Shown: piece after piece, positions 1 to 7,928 of the stretch
How the letters are laid out: each line of letters begins with the position of its first letter
Position numbering within the stretch: the stretch's first letter is position 1
Origin: CADEFF01 sp964569315
Lineage (GTDB): Bacteria > Pseudomonadota > Alphaproteobacteria > Dongiales > Dongiaceae
Direction: 5' to 3'
NCBI GenBank assembly: GCA_964569315.1
Contig: CAZMUZ010000067.1
Coordinates: 1-20,263, forward strand
DNA: 20,263 bases
Notes under the pieces: model-generated
Told to the model about the DNA's origin: nothing
The model's input: only the letters and a program-made list of their open reading frames with translations
The model's database searches: none
Translations under genes and position numbers: made by a program

Positions 1-3000
1 TCACGGCCGGTACCACGGCGCAGACGGTCTCGGTCCAGACGACCGACGACACGGTTCTGGAGAACGCCGAGACCTACAACGTCGCGATCGGTCTCAACAC
101 CGCGCCGGCCAACATCCTCGATGGGACGGCGAACACGACCATCATCGATAACGATGCCAACACGCTGAAGTGGCGTATCGACCCCGACAGCTCCGTTACG
201 GAAGGTGCCGCGGCGACTTACACGGTCTCCTATACCGGCGGCACGATTGACAACAACGTCACGGTGCTGGTGACGGTCAACGCCAACAACGGCGCCGAGC
301 CTAATGGCGCGACCGAGAATGTGGATTTCACCGACATTACGTCGGTGCTGACTTTCACGGCGGGGACGACGGCACAAACGGTTTCCGTCCAGACCACCGA
401 CGACACGGTTCTGGAGAACGCCGAGACCTATAGCGTCTCGATCAACCTCAACACGGCCCCGGCCAACATCCTCGATGGCACGGCCAACACCACCATCGTC
501 GATCAGGATCAGACGACGCTGCAGTGGCGGATCAACCCGGACGGAACGGTTACCGAAGGCAACATCGCCAGCTACACCGTTTCCTACACCGGCGGCACGA
601 TCGACGACGGCGTGACGGTGTTGGTCACGGTCAACGCGAACAACGGCGCGGAGCCGAACGGCGCGACCGAGGGCGTTGACTTCACCGACGTGACGACGGT
701 CCTGACCTTCACGGCCGGGACGACCGCGCGGACGGTGAACGTCCAGACGACGGACGACACGGTCCTGGAGAACGCCGAGACCTACAACGTGACCATCGCG
801 GTCAGCGCGAATCAGGGCACGATCGCGGACGGCACGGCCAACACCACGATCATCGATCAGGATCAGACCACGCTGCAGTGGAAGATCGATCCGGACGGAA
901 CGGTCACCGAAGGCAATATCGCCAGCTACACCGTGTCCTACACGGGCGGCACGATCGACGACGGCGTGACGGTGCTGGTGACGGTCAACGCCAACAGCGG
1001 CAACGAGCCGAACGGCGCGACCGAGGGCCTCGACTTCACCGACGTGACGACGGTGCTGACCTTCACCTCGGCCGTGACCTCGCGGACGGTGAACGTCCAG
1101 ACGACGAACGACACGGTTCTGGAGAACAGCGAGACCTACAACGTCTCGATCAATGTCAGCGCGAACCAGGGCACCATCGTCGATGGCACAGCCAACACCA
1201 CGATCATCGACCAGGATCAGACAACGCTGCAGTGGAAGATCGATCCGGACGGCACGGTGACGGAAGGCAATATCGCCAGCTACACCGTGTCCTATACGGG
1301 CGGCACGATCGACGACAACGTGACCGTTCTCGTCACGGTCAACGCCAACAGCGGCTCGGCGCCGAACGGCGCGGTCGAGAACGTGGATTTCACCGACATT
1401 ACCTCGGTGCTGACCTTTACGGCCGGAACGACGGCGCGAACTGTCAATGTCCAGACGACCGACGACACCGCGGTGGAGAATGCGGAAACCTACAACGTCA
1501 CGATCGGCCTCAGCGCGAATCACGGCACGATCACCGACGGCACGGCGAACACCACCATCATCGACAATGACGACACCTCGCCGATCGGCGGGGCGGCGAC
1601 GGCGACGGTGTTCGAGCGCGGCATCGAGGCCAACGGCACATTCGCCGACGGCACGCTGCCGGCATCGAACGACGAGAATGCCGGCGGCTCGCTCGGCTAC
1701 AGCTATGCGGCAAACCCGCCGCATCCGACGACGCCCTTCGTCTGGTCGACCTCGGTCACCACGACGGACGGCGAGGCGCCCTTCGGCGGCGTGGCCCTGA
1801 CCTCCGGCGGTTCGCCCATCGTGTGGTCGGTCTCCGGCGGCGGGCTGGTGCTGACCGGCACGGTCAATGGCGGCCCGCACAATGGCGAGGTGGTGGCGGT
1901 CCTCACCGTGACCAATTCGACGACGGGCACCTACACCTTCGAGCAGCGCGGCGCCATCGATCATCCCGACCAGGGCGTAAACGGGACGCAGGTGGACGCC
2001 AACGATCCGCTGCGGCTCAACTTCGGCTACACCCTGACGGACGCCGACAACGACACCGGCAACGGCACGCTGCAGGTGACGGTGAACGACAACGGTCCGC
2101 TCGCGACCGCGCAGAACGCCTCGCTCACCGATCCGGCGGCGGTCGATACCAACCTGCTGATCGTGCTCGACGTGTCGGGCTCGATGGAGTTCGACTCCGG
2201 CCTCACGAACCTCGATCGGCTCGAAGCGTCGCTCGGCGCGATCAACGAGCTCTTCGAGCAATATGAGAGCCTCGGCGACGTGAAGGTCCAGATCGTGACC
2301 TTCGCGAGCGGCGCCTCGACCCAGAACGAGAACGGGGACGGCGGACTCTGGCTCTCGATTGCGGACGCCAAGGAGTTCCTCGAAGGGGTGATCGCCAATG
2401 GCAGCACGAACTTCGATGCCGCGCTTCTGACAGCGATGACGGCCTATGCGAACGCCGGGAAGATCCTGGAAAGCGACCCGTCGCCGCGACCGGTGCAGAG
2501 CGTGGCCTATTTCGTCTCCGACGGCGATCCGACGGCGTCTTCGACCTGGCCAGCGGTCGGCAGCGATCTGGGCGACGGCATCCAGCCGGCGGAGGAGAAC
2601 GTTTGGGAGCAGTTCCTTCGGGACAACGACATCAACGCCTTCGCGATCGGCATCGGCACCGGCATCACCGTCGCGAACCTCAACCCGGTCGCCTATAACG
2701 GCGTTCTGGAGCAGGAGCGGAACGGCACGCAGGTGAGCGACCTCAACGACCTGCAGCAGACCCTGGTTTCGACCATCCAGAACCAGACGACGGGCAGCCT
2801 GGGGACCATGGGCGCGGACGGCGGCCGAGTGTCGCAGTTCACCTATGGCGACAGCACCTTCACCTATAACGGCACGACGATCACGCGGACATCGGGGACG
2901 GTCAGTTTCACCGGGGTCGGCAACCTGCTGACGATCGACGCGGCGGCGGGTTCGATGGCACTCAACATGGCGACCGGCGTCTATACCTACACGACGGATG

Positions 3001-3980
3001 TCGGCCTTACTTTCCCGGTGGCGCCGGAAGCCTTCGGCTACACGCTCCGCGACAATGACGGCGACACGGCCTCGGGCAACTTCCAGATCACCGTCACTCA
3101 CGCCGACAGCGCACCGATCGTGCGGGATGACAATCTTATGTTCATCGACGGCTACGGCGCCGGCTTCGTCGTCGACGATCAGTGGCTGCTCTGGAACGAT
3201 ACGGACAAGGACGGCGACACCATCACCAAGATCGGCGGCGATGTAACGATCAATCCGGATGGGGGTGGTTCCTTCACCTATACGGGTCAATCGAATGCGC
3301 TGACCGATACGGGAATCGCATTCTATGAGGAGACGAGCGGTACCAGCGGCGGCGACACGATCAGCGGCGACGGCCTCGACAACATCATCATCGGCGATAC
3401 GTCGAGCGAACTGATTTCCGGCTTCGAGGGCAATGACGTCCTTGTGGGCATGAATGGCAATGACACCATGCTCGGCGGGACGGGTTTTGACTGGCTTATT
3501 GGCGGAAATGGAGACGACTCGCTCAGCGGCGACAATGGCAACGACCGCCTGCAGGGCGATGCCGGCAATGATACGCTTGCCGGCGGAGCGGGCGCGGATG
3601 AGCTTACGGGCGGCAGCGGTGCCGACAGGTTCGTGATCTCGGCCGGCGACTCCAGCCTGAGCCTGATGGACGTCATCACCGACTTCACCCCTGGTAGTGA
3701 CCAGATCGATCTCGCTTCGTACGGGTTCAGCGGTAACCGCGACGACGGCATTATCGAAAATGTGGTGAGTTCCTACGCGAGCGCGAACACGACCAATTTC
3801 TTCGGGAGCGGTAGCGGTGCGAGGGGTGTCGTTGTCGAATATTCGAACAGCGACAATACGGCCAGGGTCTATATCGACGCGAACGCAAACGGCAATCTCG
3901 ATACCGCGACCGATGTTGTGATCCAGCTCAACAACGTAACGGACAATTCGTTGAGCACTGCGGATTTCAGCAACTACTGA
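1..3980 (+). CDS. Giant type I-secreted RTX adhesin, 3' part (Calx-beta repeats, VWA, RTX)
   Basis: The reading frame is open from base 3, so the start lies outside the window; 1,325 residues are visible and the stop is TGA at 3978-3980. Domains, numbered from the first visible codon: the end of one Calx-beta-like repeat (1-52), four full 118-residue repeats (53-524), a T1SS-143-like domain (about 525-705), a von Willebrand A domain (about 716-928) with MIDAS motif DVSGS at 723-727, a second T1SS-143-like domain (about 935-1035), a short cadherin/VCBS-like segment, RTX nonapeptides (1116-1211) and a C-terminal region typical of type I secretion substrates. From family knowledge such proteins leave through an ABC/MFP/TolC exporter and fold on extracellular calcium, usually as surface adhesins. 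No exporter gene is adjacent downstream. Function in adhesion or biofilm is inference; the secreted RTX class is well supported. Confidence 0.93.
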   Translation, partial: TAGTTAQTVSVQTTDDTVLENAETYNVAIGLNTAPANILDGTANTTIIDNDANTLKWRIDPDSSVTEGAAATYTVSYTGGTIDNNVTVLVTVNANNGAEPNGATENVDFTDITSVLTFTAGTTAQTVSVQTTDDTVLENAETYSVSINLNTAPANILDGTANTTIVDQDQTTLQWRINPDGTVTEGNIASYTVSYTGGTIDDGVTVLVTVNANNGAEPNGATEGVDFTDVTTVLTFTAGTTARTVNVQTTDDTVLENAETYNVTIAVSANQGTIADGTANTTIIDQDQTTLQWKIDPDGTVTEGNIASYTVSYTGGTIDDGVTVLVTVNANSGNEPNGATEGLDFTDVTTVLTFTSAVTSRTVNVQTTNDTVLENSETYNVSINVSANQGTIVDGTANTTIIDQDQTTLQWKIDPDGTVTEGNIASYTVSYTGGTIDDNVTVLVTVNANSGSAPNGAVENVDFTDITSVLTFTAGTTARTVNVQTTDDTAVENAETYNVTIGLSANHGTITDGTANTTIIDNDDTSPIGGAATATVFERGIEANGTFADGTLPASNDENAGGSLGYSYAANPPHPTTPFVWSTSVTTTDGEAPFGGVALTSGGSPIVWSVSGGGLVLTGTVNGGPHNGEVVAVLTVTNSTTGTYTFEQRGAIDHPDQGVNGTQVDANDPLRLNFGYTLTDADNDTGNGTLQVTVNDNGPLATAQNASLTDPAAVDTNLLIVLDVSGSMEFDSGLTNLDRLEASLGAINELFEQYESLGDVKVQIVTFASGASTQNENGDGGLWLSIADAKEFLEGVIANGSTNFDAALLTAMTAYANAGKILESDPSPRPVQSVAYFVSDGDPTASSTWPAVGSDLGDGIQPAEENVWEQFLRDNDINAFAIGIGTGITVANLNPVAYNGVLEQERNGTQVSDLNDLQQTLVSTIQNQTTGSLGTMGADGGRVSQFTYGDSTFTYNGTTITRTSGTVSFTGVGNLLTIDAAAGSMALNMATGVYTYTTDVGLTFPVAPEAFGYTLRDNDGDTASGNFQITVTHADSAPIVRDDNLMFIDGYGAGFVVDDQWLLWNDTDKDGDTITKIGGDVTINPDGGGSFTYTGQSNALTDTGIAFYEETSGTSGGDTISGDGLDNIIIGDTSSELISGFEGNDVLVGMNGNDTMLGGTGFDWLIGGNGDDSLSGDNGNDRLQGDAGNDTLAGGAGADELTGGSGADRFVISAGDSSLSLMDVITDFTPGSDQIDLASYGFSGNRDDGIIENVVSSYASANTTNFFGSGSGARGVVVEYSNSDNTARVYIDANANGNLDTATDVVIQLNNVTDNSLSTADFSNY
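159..1574 (+). repeat. Four tandem 354-bp repeats coding Calx-beta-like domains
   Basis: Units run 159-512, 513-866, 867-1220 and 1221-1574, each exactly 354 bp (118 codons), preceded by the last 156 bp of another unit at 3-158. Each unit opens with (N/T)TL(K/Q)W, carries YTVSYTGGTID, then a DFTD segment followed by LTFT, and closes with a DD/ND-T-x-x-E-N-x-E-T-Y block and DGTANTTI(I/V)D. The DFT, LTFT and acidic DxxxExxE elements match the Calx-beta pattern. The identity between units at DNA level and the invariant length point to recent duplication or gene conversion. More units probably lie upstream of the window. Confidence 0.95.
3348..3635 (+). repeat. RTX calcium-binding nonapeptide repeats
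   Basis: A glycine/aspartate-rich stretch of GGxGxDxUx-type nonapeptides lies inside the large secreted protein, for example GGNGDDSLS, GDAGNDTLA and GGAGADELT, ending in GGSGADRFV. These form a parallel beta-roll that binds calcium outside the cell. About six well-formed repeats follow two degenerate ones. This array directly precedes the C-terminal secretion region. Confidence 0.93.
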
Positions 3981-4033
3981 GGTGTCGGGATTTGATGGGA
4001 GAGCGCTGCCGATTCTCGTGTAGATGATTCAAC

Positions 4034-4070
4034 GAACGGGTGCTCATCGGGGCACCCGTTCTTCTTTTTC
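4034..4070 (+). terminator. Rho-independent terminator after the RTX adhesin gene
   Basis: A perfect 10-bp stem (GAACGGGTGC at 4034-4043 with GCACCCGTTC at 4052-4061) has an 8-nt loop and is followed by a T-rich tract (TTCTTTTTC). It lies 53 bp after the adhesin stop codon. The next gene converges from the right, ending at 4107. On the opposite strand the stem is not followed by a T-tract, so it should act mainly on the adhesin transcript, although the hairpin could also protect the 3' end of the convergent mRNA. Confidence 0.92.
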
Positions 4071-4106
4071 GGGCACGTTCGAGTCACTCGCTTGCTGCAG
4101 GTGCGC

Positions 4107-5231
4107 TCAACGATTGCCGGCAATGCGTCGCGGCGAGAGCCCGCCGATTTCCGTCCCGGTCCTTCCCGTCGCGATGAGCTCCGCCAGCACGTAGCCGGCG
4201 GCTGGGCCGAGCTGGAAGCCGTGGCCGCAGAAGCCGAAGCCGTGGAAGAGGCCGGGGACGGGGGCGCTTTCGCCCACCACCGGCACGCCGTCCGCCATAT
4301 AGCCGTCCACGCCGGTCCAGCTCCGGATCACCGCGAGATTGCCGAGATCCGGGACGATCGAAAGGGCGGCGTCGGCGCTCAATCGCGTCATGTCCGGGGT
4401 CGGGCGGGTCAGCCGATAGTCGCCGCTCGCGAGCCGGTCGACCGTGCCGAAGATGAGGTTGCCGCGCTGCACCTGGCGCAGATAGAGATCGCCGCCGACC
4501 ACGCCCAGCACCGGCTCGACGCGATGGCGCGCCGGCTCGGTCACCAGCACCTGCGGGATGCGCGGCTCGAGCGCGATCGGGTCGCCCAGCATGGCGGCGA
4601 GACCGCCGGCCCAGGCGCCCGCGGCATTGACCAGAGCGTCGCCGTGGGCGGCGCTGCCGTCGGCGAGCGCGACGCGGAAGCCGTCCGGCTCGCGCTCGGC
4701 CGCCACCACCTCGGCGCCTTCGCGTAATGCGGCGCCGGCGCGGGCGGCGGCGAGGGCGAAGGCGGGCCCGACGAGCCGGGGGTTGGCCTGGCCGTCCGTC
4801 GCGCAGAGGGAGCCGCCGAGAACGGCGGGGCCGATCCAGGGATAGCGCTCGCGGAGCGCGTTGCGGCCGATCAATTCCAGCTCGAGGCCGAGTGCGCCGG
4901 CATCGGCGCGATACCGCTCCAGCACCGCAAGGTCCGCCTCGCTGCGGGCGAGGCGGAGATGCCCGGTGAAGAGCCGCTCGCCGTCGATCCCGACATGGCG
5001 CGGCAGATCGCCCCAGATGCGCCGGGCCAGATGGGAGAGCGGGATCTCGCGCAGATCGCGACCCTGCTGGCGCACCCCGCCGAAATTGACGCCGCTCGCC
5101 CTTGCCCCCACCCGGTCGCGCTCGAGCAGCAGCACGCGCTTGCCGCGCTGCGCAAGGAAGAGCGCAGCCGATCCGCCGGCGATGCCGCCGCCCACCACGA
5201 TGGCGTCGTAGCGGTCGGCTGGGGCCGTCAT
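4107..5231 (-). CDS. FAD-dependent amino acid/opine dehydrogenase, HcnC/sarcosine oxidase beta-like
   Basis: A 374-residue DAO-family flavoprotein. The N-terminal Rossmann motif GGGIAG (14-19) binds the FAD ADP moiety, followed by the acidic strand end LLLERD (35-39). The C-terminal flavin segment GHGFQLGPAAG (337-347) is typical of the family. I chose the ATG at 5231 because it overlaps the stop of the upstream subunit as ATGA; an in-frame ATG further upstream (5375) would extend 48 arginine-rich residues into the preceding gene and is unlikely. With the two upstream genes this gives the HcnA-HcnB-HcnC order, also seen in opine oxidases and D-hydroxyproline dehydrogenases. This would be the catalytic subunit, oxidising the C-N bond of an amino acid-like substrate and passing electrons to the partner subunits. 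The substrate cannot be assigned. No signal peptide or membrane segment was seen. Confidence 0.88.
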   Translation of the reverse strand: MTAPADRYDAIVVGGGIAGGSAALFLAQRGKRVLLLERDRVGARASGVNFGGVRQQGRDLREIPLSHLARRIWGDLPRHVGIDGERLFTGHLRLARSEADLAVLERYRADAGALGLELELIGRNALRERYPWIGPAVLGGSLCATDGQANPRLVGPAFALAAARAGAALREGAEVVAAEREPDGFRVALADGSAAHGDALVNAAGAWAGGLAAMLGDPIALEPRIPQVLVTEPARHRVEPVLGVVGGDLYLRQVQRGNLIFGTVDRLASGDYRLTRPTPDMTRLSADAALSIVPDLGNLAVIRSWTGVDGYMADGVPVVGESAPVPGLFHGFGFCGHGFQLGPAAGYVLAELIATGRTGTEIGGLSPRRIAGNR

Positions 5232-6652
5232 GCGGTTTCCCCGGCGCGGAGCGCCGAGACGGGGATCGGTTTCACCGGCGGCTGGCTGCGCAGCCGGCCC
5301 ACGGCCTCGACGGGCAGGCCGAGCGCGGCGGCGAGGACCTCTGCCGCCGCCGCGCCGCAGACGCGGCCCTGGCAACGCCCCATGCCGACCCGCGACCAGG
5401 CCTTGGCGCGGTTGAGCTCGCCGGCGGCGAGCCCGCCGATCGAGGCGCGCAGCGTGCCAGCCGTGACGGCCTCGCAGCGGCAGAGGAGGGTGTCGTCGGC
5501 GACCGCCGCGGCAAGCTCATCCGGGAAAGGAAAGGCGGATTCCAACCCCTTGCGGAAGCGCCATATTCTGGCGAGCTCACGCCGGAGAACCGCCATTCGT
5601 ACGGTCTCGTTGCCGAACCCGCGGTCGGCGAGGAGTGCGAGCGCCGCAAGCTCGCCCCGCCGTTCGGCGGCGTCGGCGCCGGCAATACCGGCCCCGTCGC
5701 CCGCCAGATAGAGGCCGGGTACCGAGCTGCGGCCGTCGCTGTCCGTCTCCGGCAGCCATTGGCGATCGAGCCGGTCGAAGCCGAAGCGGCAGCCGGCGAG
5801 ATCGGCGAGCTGCGTCTCCGAGCGAAGGCCCCAGCCCATGGCGACGGCGTCGCCTTCGAGGCGCCGCTCGCGGCCGGCGCCATCGCGGAAATGGAGGGCG
5901 AGGTGCTGCCGCCTTTCCTCGATGCGGAGCGGCGTGACGCCCTCATGAATGGCGACGCCACGGGCCGCGAGCGCGGCCCGATACCAGAGCCCCTTGGCGA
6001 GTTGTGCCGGGCTCGCGAGCAGCTTCGGCATGGCCCGGCGCTTTGCCGATGCGGGCGCGCTGTCCAGAATCCCGGCCACCGTCGCGCCGGCTTTCGCATA
6101 TTGGCAGGCGACGGGATAGAGAAGCGGGCCGCTGCCGAGGAGGATCGTGCGCCGGCCGACGGCGCAGCCTTGATATTTGAGCGCGATCTGGGCACCGCCG
6201 AGGGTGAATACCCCCGGCAGGGTCCAGCCCGGGATCGGAATCACCCGATCCATGGCACCGGTCGCGAGGATGAGAGCGTCATAGGCGAGGCTGAAGCCCG
6301 TGCCCGTTTCGTAGCGATGGCCATGGATGCGGCCGTCGGCGATGTCCCAGACGAGGGTGCCGGGGCAAAAATCGAGGCGATCCTGGAGCGCATCGAACGT
6401 CCGGTGCAGCGCCTGCGCCTTGCCTGCCTCGAACCCGTAGAGCGACGCCGCCGAGCGACCGAAACCGGCCTCGGCAGGCGGCCGCCGATGGATCTGGCCG
6501 CCGCTCCGTGGCGCCTCGTCGATGACGGTCGGGCGGAGGCCGTGCCGCACCAGCGTCTCGGCGGCGCGGATGCCGGCCGGGCCGGCGCCCACGATCACGA
6601 CGCGCAGGCCTTGCGGCGGCTGCCGGCCTGCATCGGGCGGGGGCGCGCTCAC
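5228..6652 (-). CDS. FAD/NAD(P)-binding dehydrogenase subunit with BFD-like 2Fe-2S domain, HcnB-like
   Basis: A 474-residue protein starting at GTG 6652, which overlaps the stop of the 2Fe-2S subunit as GTGA. An N-terminal GAGPAG motif (22-27) begins a pyridine-nucleotide-disulfide oxidoreductase fold, with a LILATGA motif (127-133), a second Rossmann motif LLGSGP (171-176) and the FAD-binding LAGDG (317-321). The C-terminus carries a BFD-like 2Fe-2S site: C391 and C393 (CRCE), then C427 and C432 (CQGRVC), spaced C-x-C-x33-C-x4-C. This is the architecture of HcnB, opine oxidase subunit A and the D-hydroxyproline dehydrogenase alpha subunit. It probably relays electrons from the HcnC-like flavin to an acceptor. 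The length is close to HcnB-type proteins. The reaction of the whole complex is inferred only from family. Confidence 0.9.
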   Translation of the reverse strand: MSAPPPDAGRQPPQGLRVVIVGAGPAGIRAAETLVRHGLRPTVIDEAPRSGGQIHRRPPAEAGFGRSAASLYGFEAGKAQALHRTFDALQDRLDFCPGTLVWDIADGRIHGHRYETGTGFSLAYDALILATGAMDRVIPIPGWTLPGVFTLGGAQIALKYQGCAVGRRTILLGSGPLLYPVACQYAKAGATVAGILDSAPASAKRRAMPKLLASPAQLAKGLWYRAALAARGVAIHEGVTPLRIEERRQHLALHFRDGAGRERRLEGDAVAMGWGLRSETQLADLAGCRFGFDRLDRQWLPETDSDGRSSVPGLYLAGDGAGIAGADAAERRGELAALALLADRGFGNETVRMAVLRRELARIWRFRKGLESAFPFPDELAAAVADDTLLCRCEAVTAGTLRASIGGLAAGELNRAKAWSRVGMGRCQGRVCGAAAAEVLAAALGLPVEAVGRLRSQPPVKPIPVSALRAGETA

Positions 6653-6948
6653 CAGGCGGAGTCCGGCCCGGTTTCGACGGCGAGGCCGTCCGCCGCCAAG
6701 GTCGTGCATGCGCGCAGGCGCCGCCCGTCCTCGAGCCGGACCCAACAATCCTGGCAGGCGCCCATCAGGCAGAAGCCGGCGCGCGGACCGTCGCCGAACT
6801 CGGAATGACGCAGATGACCCCGATGCAGGAGGATCGCGGTCAGTAGCGTGTCGCCGGTGAGGGCCTCGACCGTCCGGCCGTCGATGCGGATCGCGATGCG
6901 TGCCCGCTCGCGTTCGGCGACCCGCACCAGGCGGCCCCCGTCGCTCAC
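6649..6948 (-). CDS. Small 2Fe-2S ferredoxin-like subunit, HcnA-like
   Basis: A 99-residue protein starting at GTG 6948, overlapping the stop of the acetyltransferase gene by GTGA, and ending in a GTGA overlap with the HcnB-like gene. Four cysteines, C60, C65, C68 and C81, fit a plant-type 2Fe-2S motif (CxxxxCxxC then C 13 residues later), within GFCLMGACQDCWV and RACTT. This is the N-terminal-type ferredoxin domain found as the free HcnA subunit or fused in sarcosine oxidase alpha. It is the third redox component of the dehydrogenase encoded downstream. No Shine-Dalgarno is close to the GTG, so translation probably depends on coupling to the upstream gene. A longer upstream frame exists but lies wholly within the acetyltransferase gene and is arginine/proline-rich shadow. 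Confidence 0.9.
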   Translation of the reverse strand: MSDGGRLVRVAERERARIAIRIDGRTVEALTGDTLLTAILLHRGHLRHSEFGDGPRAGFCLMGACQDCWVRLEDGRRLRACTTLAADGLAVETGPDSAW

Positions 6949-7928
6949 GGCAAGCGCGGCTCCAGATGCGAGGGCAGATGGCCGGTCATGCGCGGATCCT
7001 CGATCCATTCGGTGCGCTGGCCGATCGCCACGAAGCCCACCTTCTGATAGAGCGGCAGAGCGGTCGGATGATCCAGGCTGCAGGTCTCGATCATGACCTT
7101 GGGCGGTTCCGCCATCCAGGCGGTGTCGAGCGCGAAACCGAGCAGATAGGGACCGAGTCCGCGGCCGATATAGTCGGCGACGAGCCCCAGATGGTTGATC
7201 GTGGCATGGGTCGGCTCGCGCCGGTCTATCTCGACATAGCCCGCAGGCGCGCCATCGACATAGAGCACGTAAATCTCGACGCGCGGGTCCTGCACGATCG
7301 CGGCGATCTCGGCATCGCTCAGATAGCGGCGATAGTACCAGAACCAGGGATCGCCGACGGCCATGTAGAGATAGCGGAAGAATCGCACCGGCATGTTTTC
7401 GGCGCGGAGGATGGCCAGCTTTCCGCCGGCGGGCGCGGTCACATGCTGGGCAGGACGCCGCGCCATCTCGAGCAGGGTGACGACCACCTCGATGCGCGGC
7501 AGTTTTTCGCGGTCCTCGGGCTGGGTCCGGCGCGCCATCACCGTGCGCGGCTCGATCTCGTAGCCGAGGTTGCGATAGAAGCCCGCCACGGCGGCGTTCT
7601 CGGCGCGGATCATGAATTGCAGCTTCGGCATGCCGCGGAGCGCCGCCCAGCCCTCGACATGGCGGACGAGGGCGCGGCCGATCCCCTGGCGTCGCCGTTC
7701 CGGGGCCACGGCCAGGCGATACATCCAGGCGCGGTGGCCGTCCTGGCCGATCATGACGGTGCCGATGAGCTTGCCGTCTTCCTCGGCGATGAAAAGCTCC
7801 GCATTGGGCGCGTCGCGCATCATCGGAATGTCGCGCGCCGGGTCGTTGGGGGCATGGTCGAGGCCGGAGGCGCGCCAGAGCGCCGTCACCCCGTCGAAGT
7901 CGCGATCGGCATAGACGCGTATCTTCAT
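6945..7928 (-). CDS. Double GNAT-domain N-acetyltransferase
   Basis: A 327-residue protein with two acetyltransferase domains. The N-terminal one (about 1-145) resembles YpeA-type GNATs, with acetyl-CoA loop ERRRQGIG (77-84) and the terminal motif NAAVAGFYRNLGY (111-123). The C-terminal one (about 180-320) holds FFRYLYMAVGDPWFWYYRR (183-201), an acetyl-CoA loop-like IGRGLGPYLL (254-263) and LPLYQKVGF (291-299). The start ATG at 7928 overlaps the sulfurtransferase stop as ATGA, and the end overlaps the HcnA-like start as GTGA. A further-upstream in-frame ATG at 7985 would extend into the preceding gene. GNATs transfer acetyl from acetyl-CoA to amines; the acceptor is unknown. Placement between sulfur enzymes and an amino-acid dehydrogenase suggests an amino-acid-like or amine substrate, which is inference. 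Confidence 0.88.
   Translation of the reverse strand: MKIRVYADRDFDGVTALWRASGLDHAPNDPARDIPMMRDAPNAELFIAEEDGKLIGTVMIGQDGHRAWMYRLAVAPERRRQGIGRALVRHVEGWAALRGMPKLQFMIRAENAAVAGFYRNLGYEIEPRTVMARRTQPEDREKLPRIEVVVTLLEMARRPAQHVTAPAGGKLAILRAENMPVRFFRYLYMAVGDPWFWYYRRYLSDAEIAAIVQDPRVEIYVLYVDGAPAGYVEIDRREPTHATINHLGLVADYIGRGLGPYLLGFALDTAWMAEPPKVMIETCSLDHPTALPLYQKVGFVAIGQRTEWIEDPRMTGHLPSHLEPRLP

Noticed and set aside
1..1574. Tandem repeats considered as a CRISPR or satellite array
   Set aside because: The repeats are 354 bp, in frame and protein-coding with Calx-beta-like features; there is no short repeat/spacer pattern.
264..3980. ATG at 264 as the real start of the RTX protein
   Set aside because: The frame is open and repeat-coding from base 3, and this ATG falls in the middle of a repeat unit (GTG CTG GTG context), so the true start is upstream of the window.
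4034..4070. Hairpin considered as a bidirectional terminator for the convergent HcnC-like gene
   Set aside because: Read on the - strand the stem is followed by GTTGAATC, not a T-tract, so only + strand termination is well supported.
5102..6808. 568-codon + strand open frame opposite the HcnB-like gene
   Set aside because: Arginine/alanine-rich with no domain; it is the antisense shadow of a gene with clear FAD and 2Fe-2S motifs.
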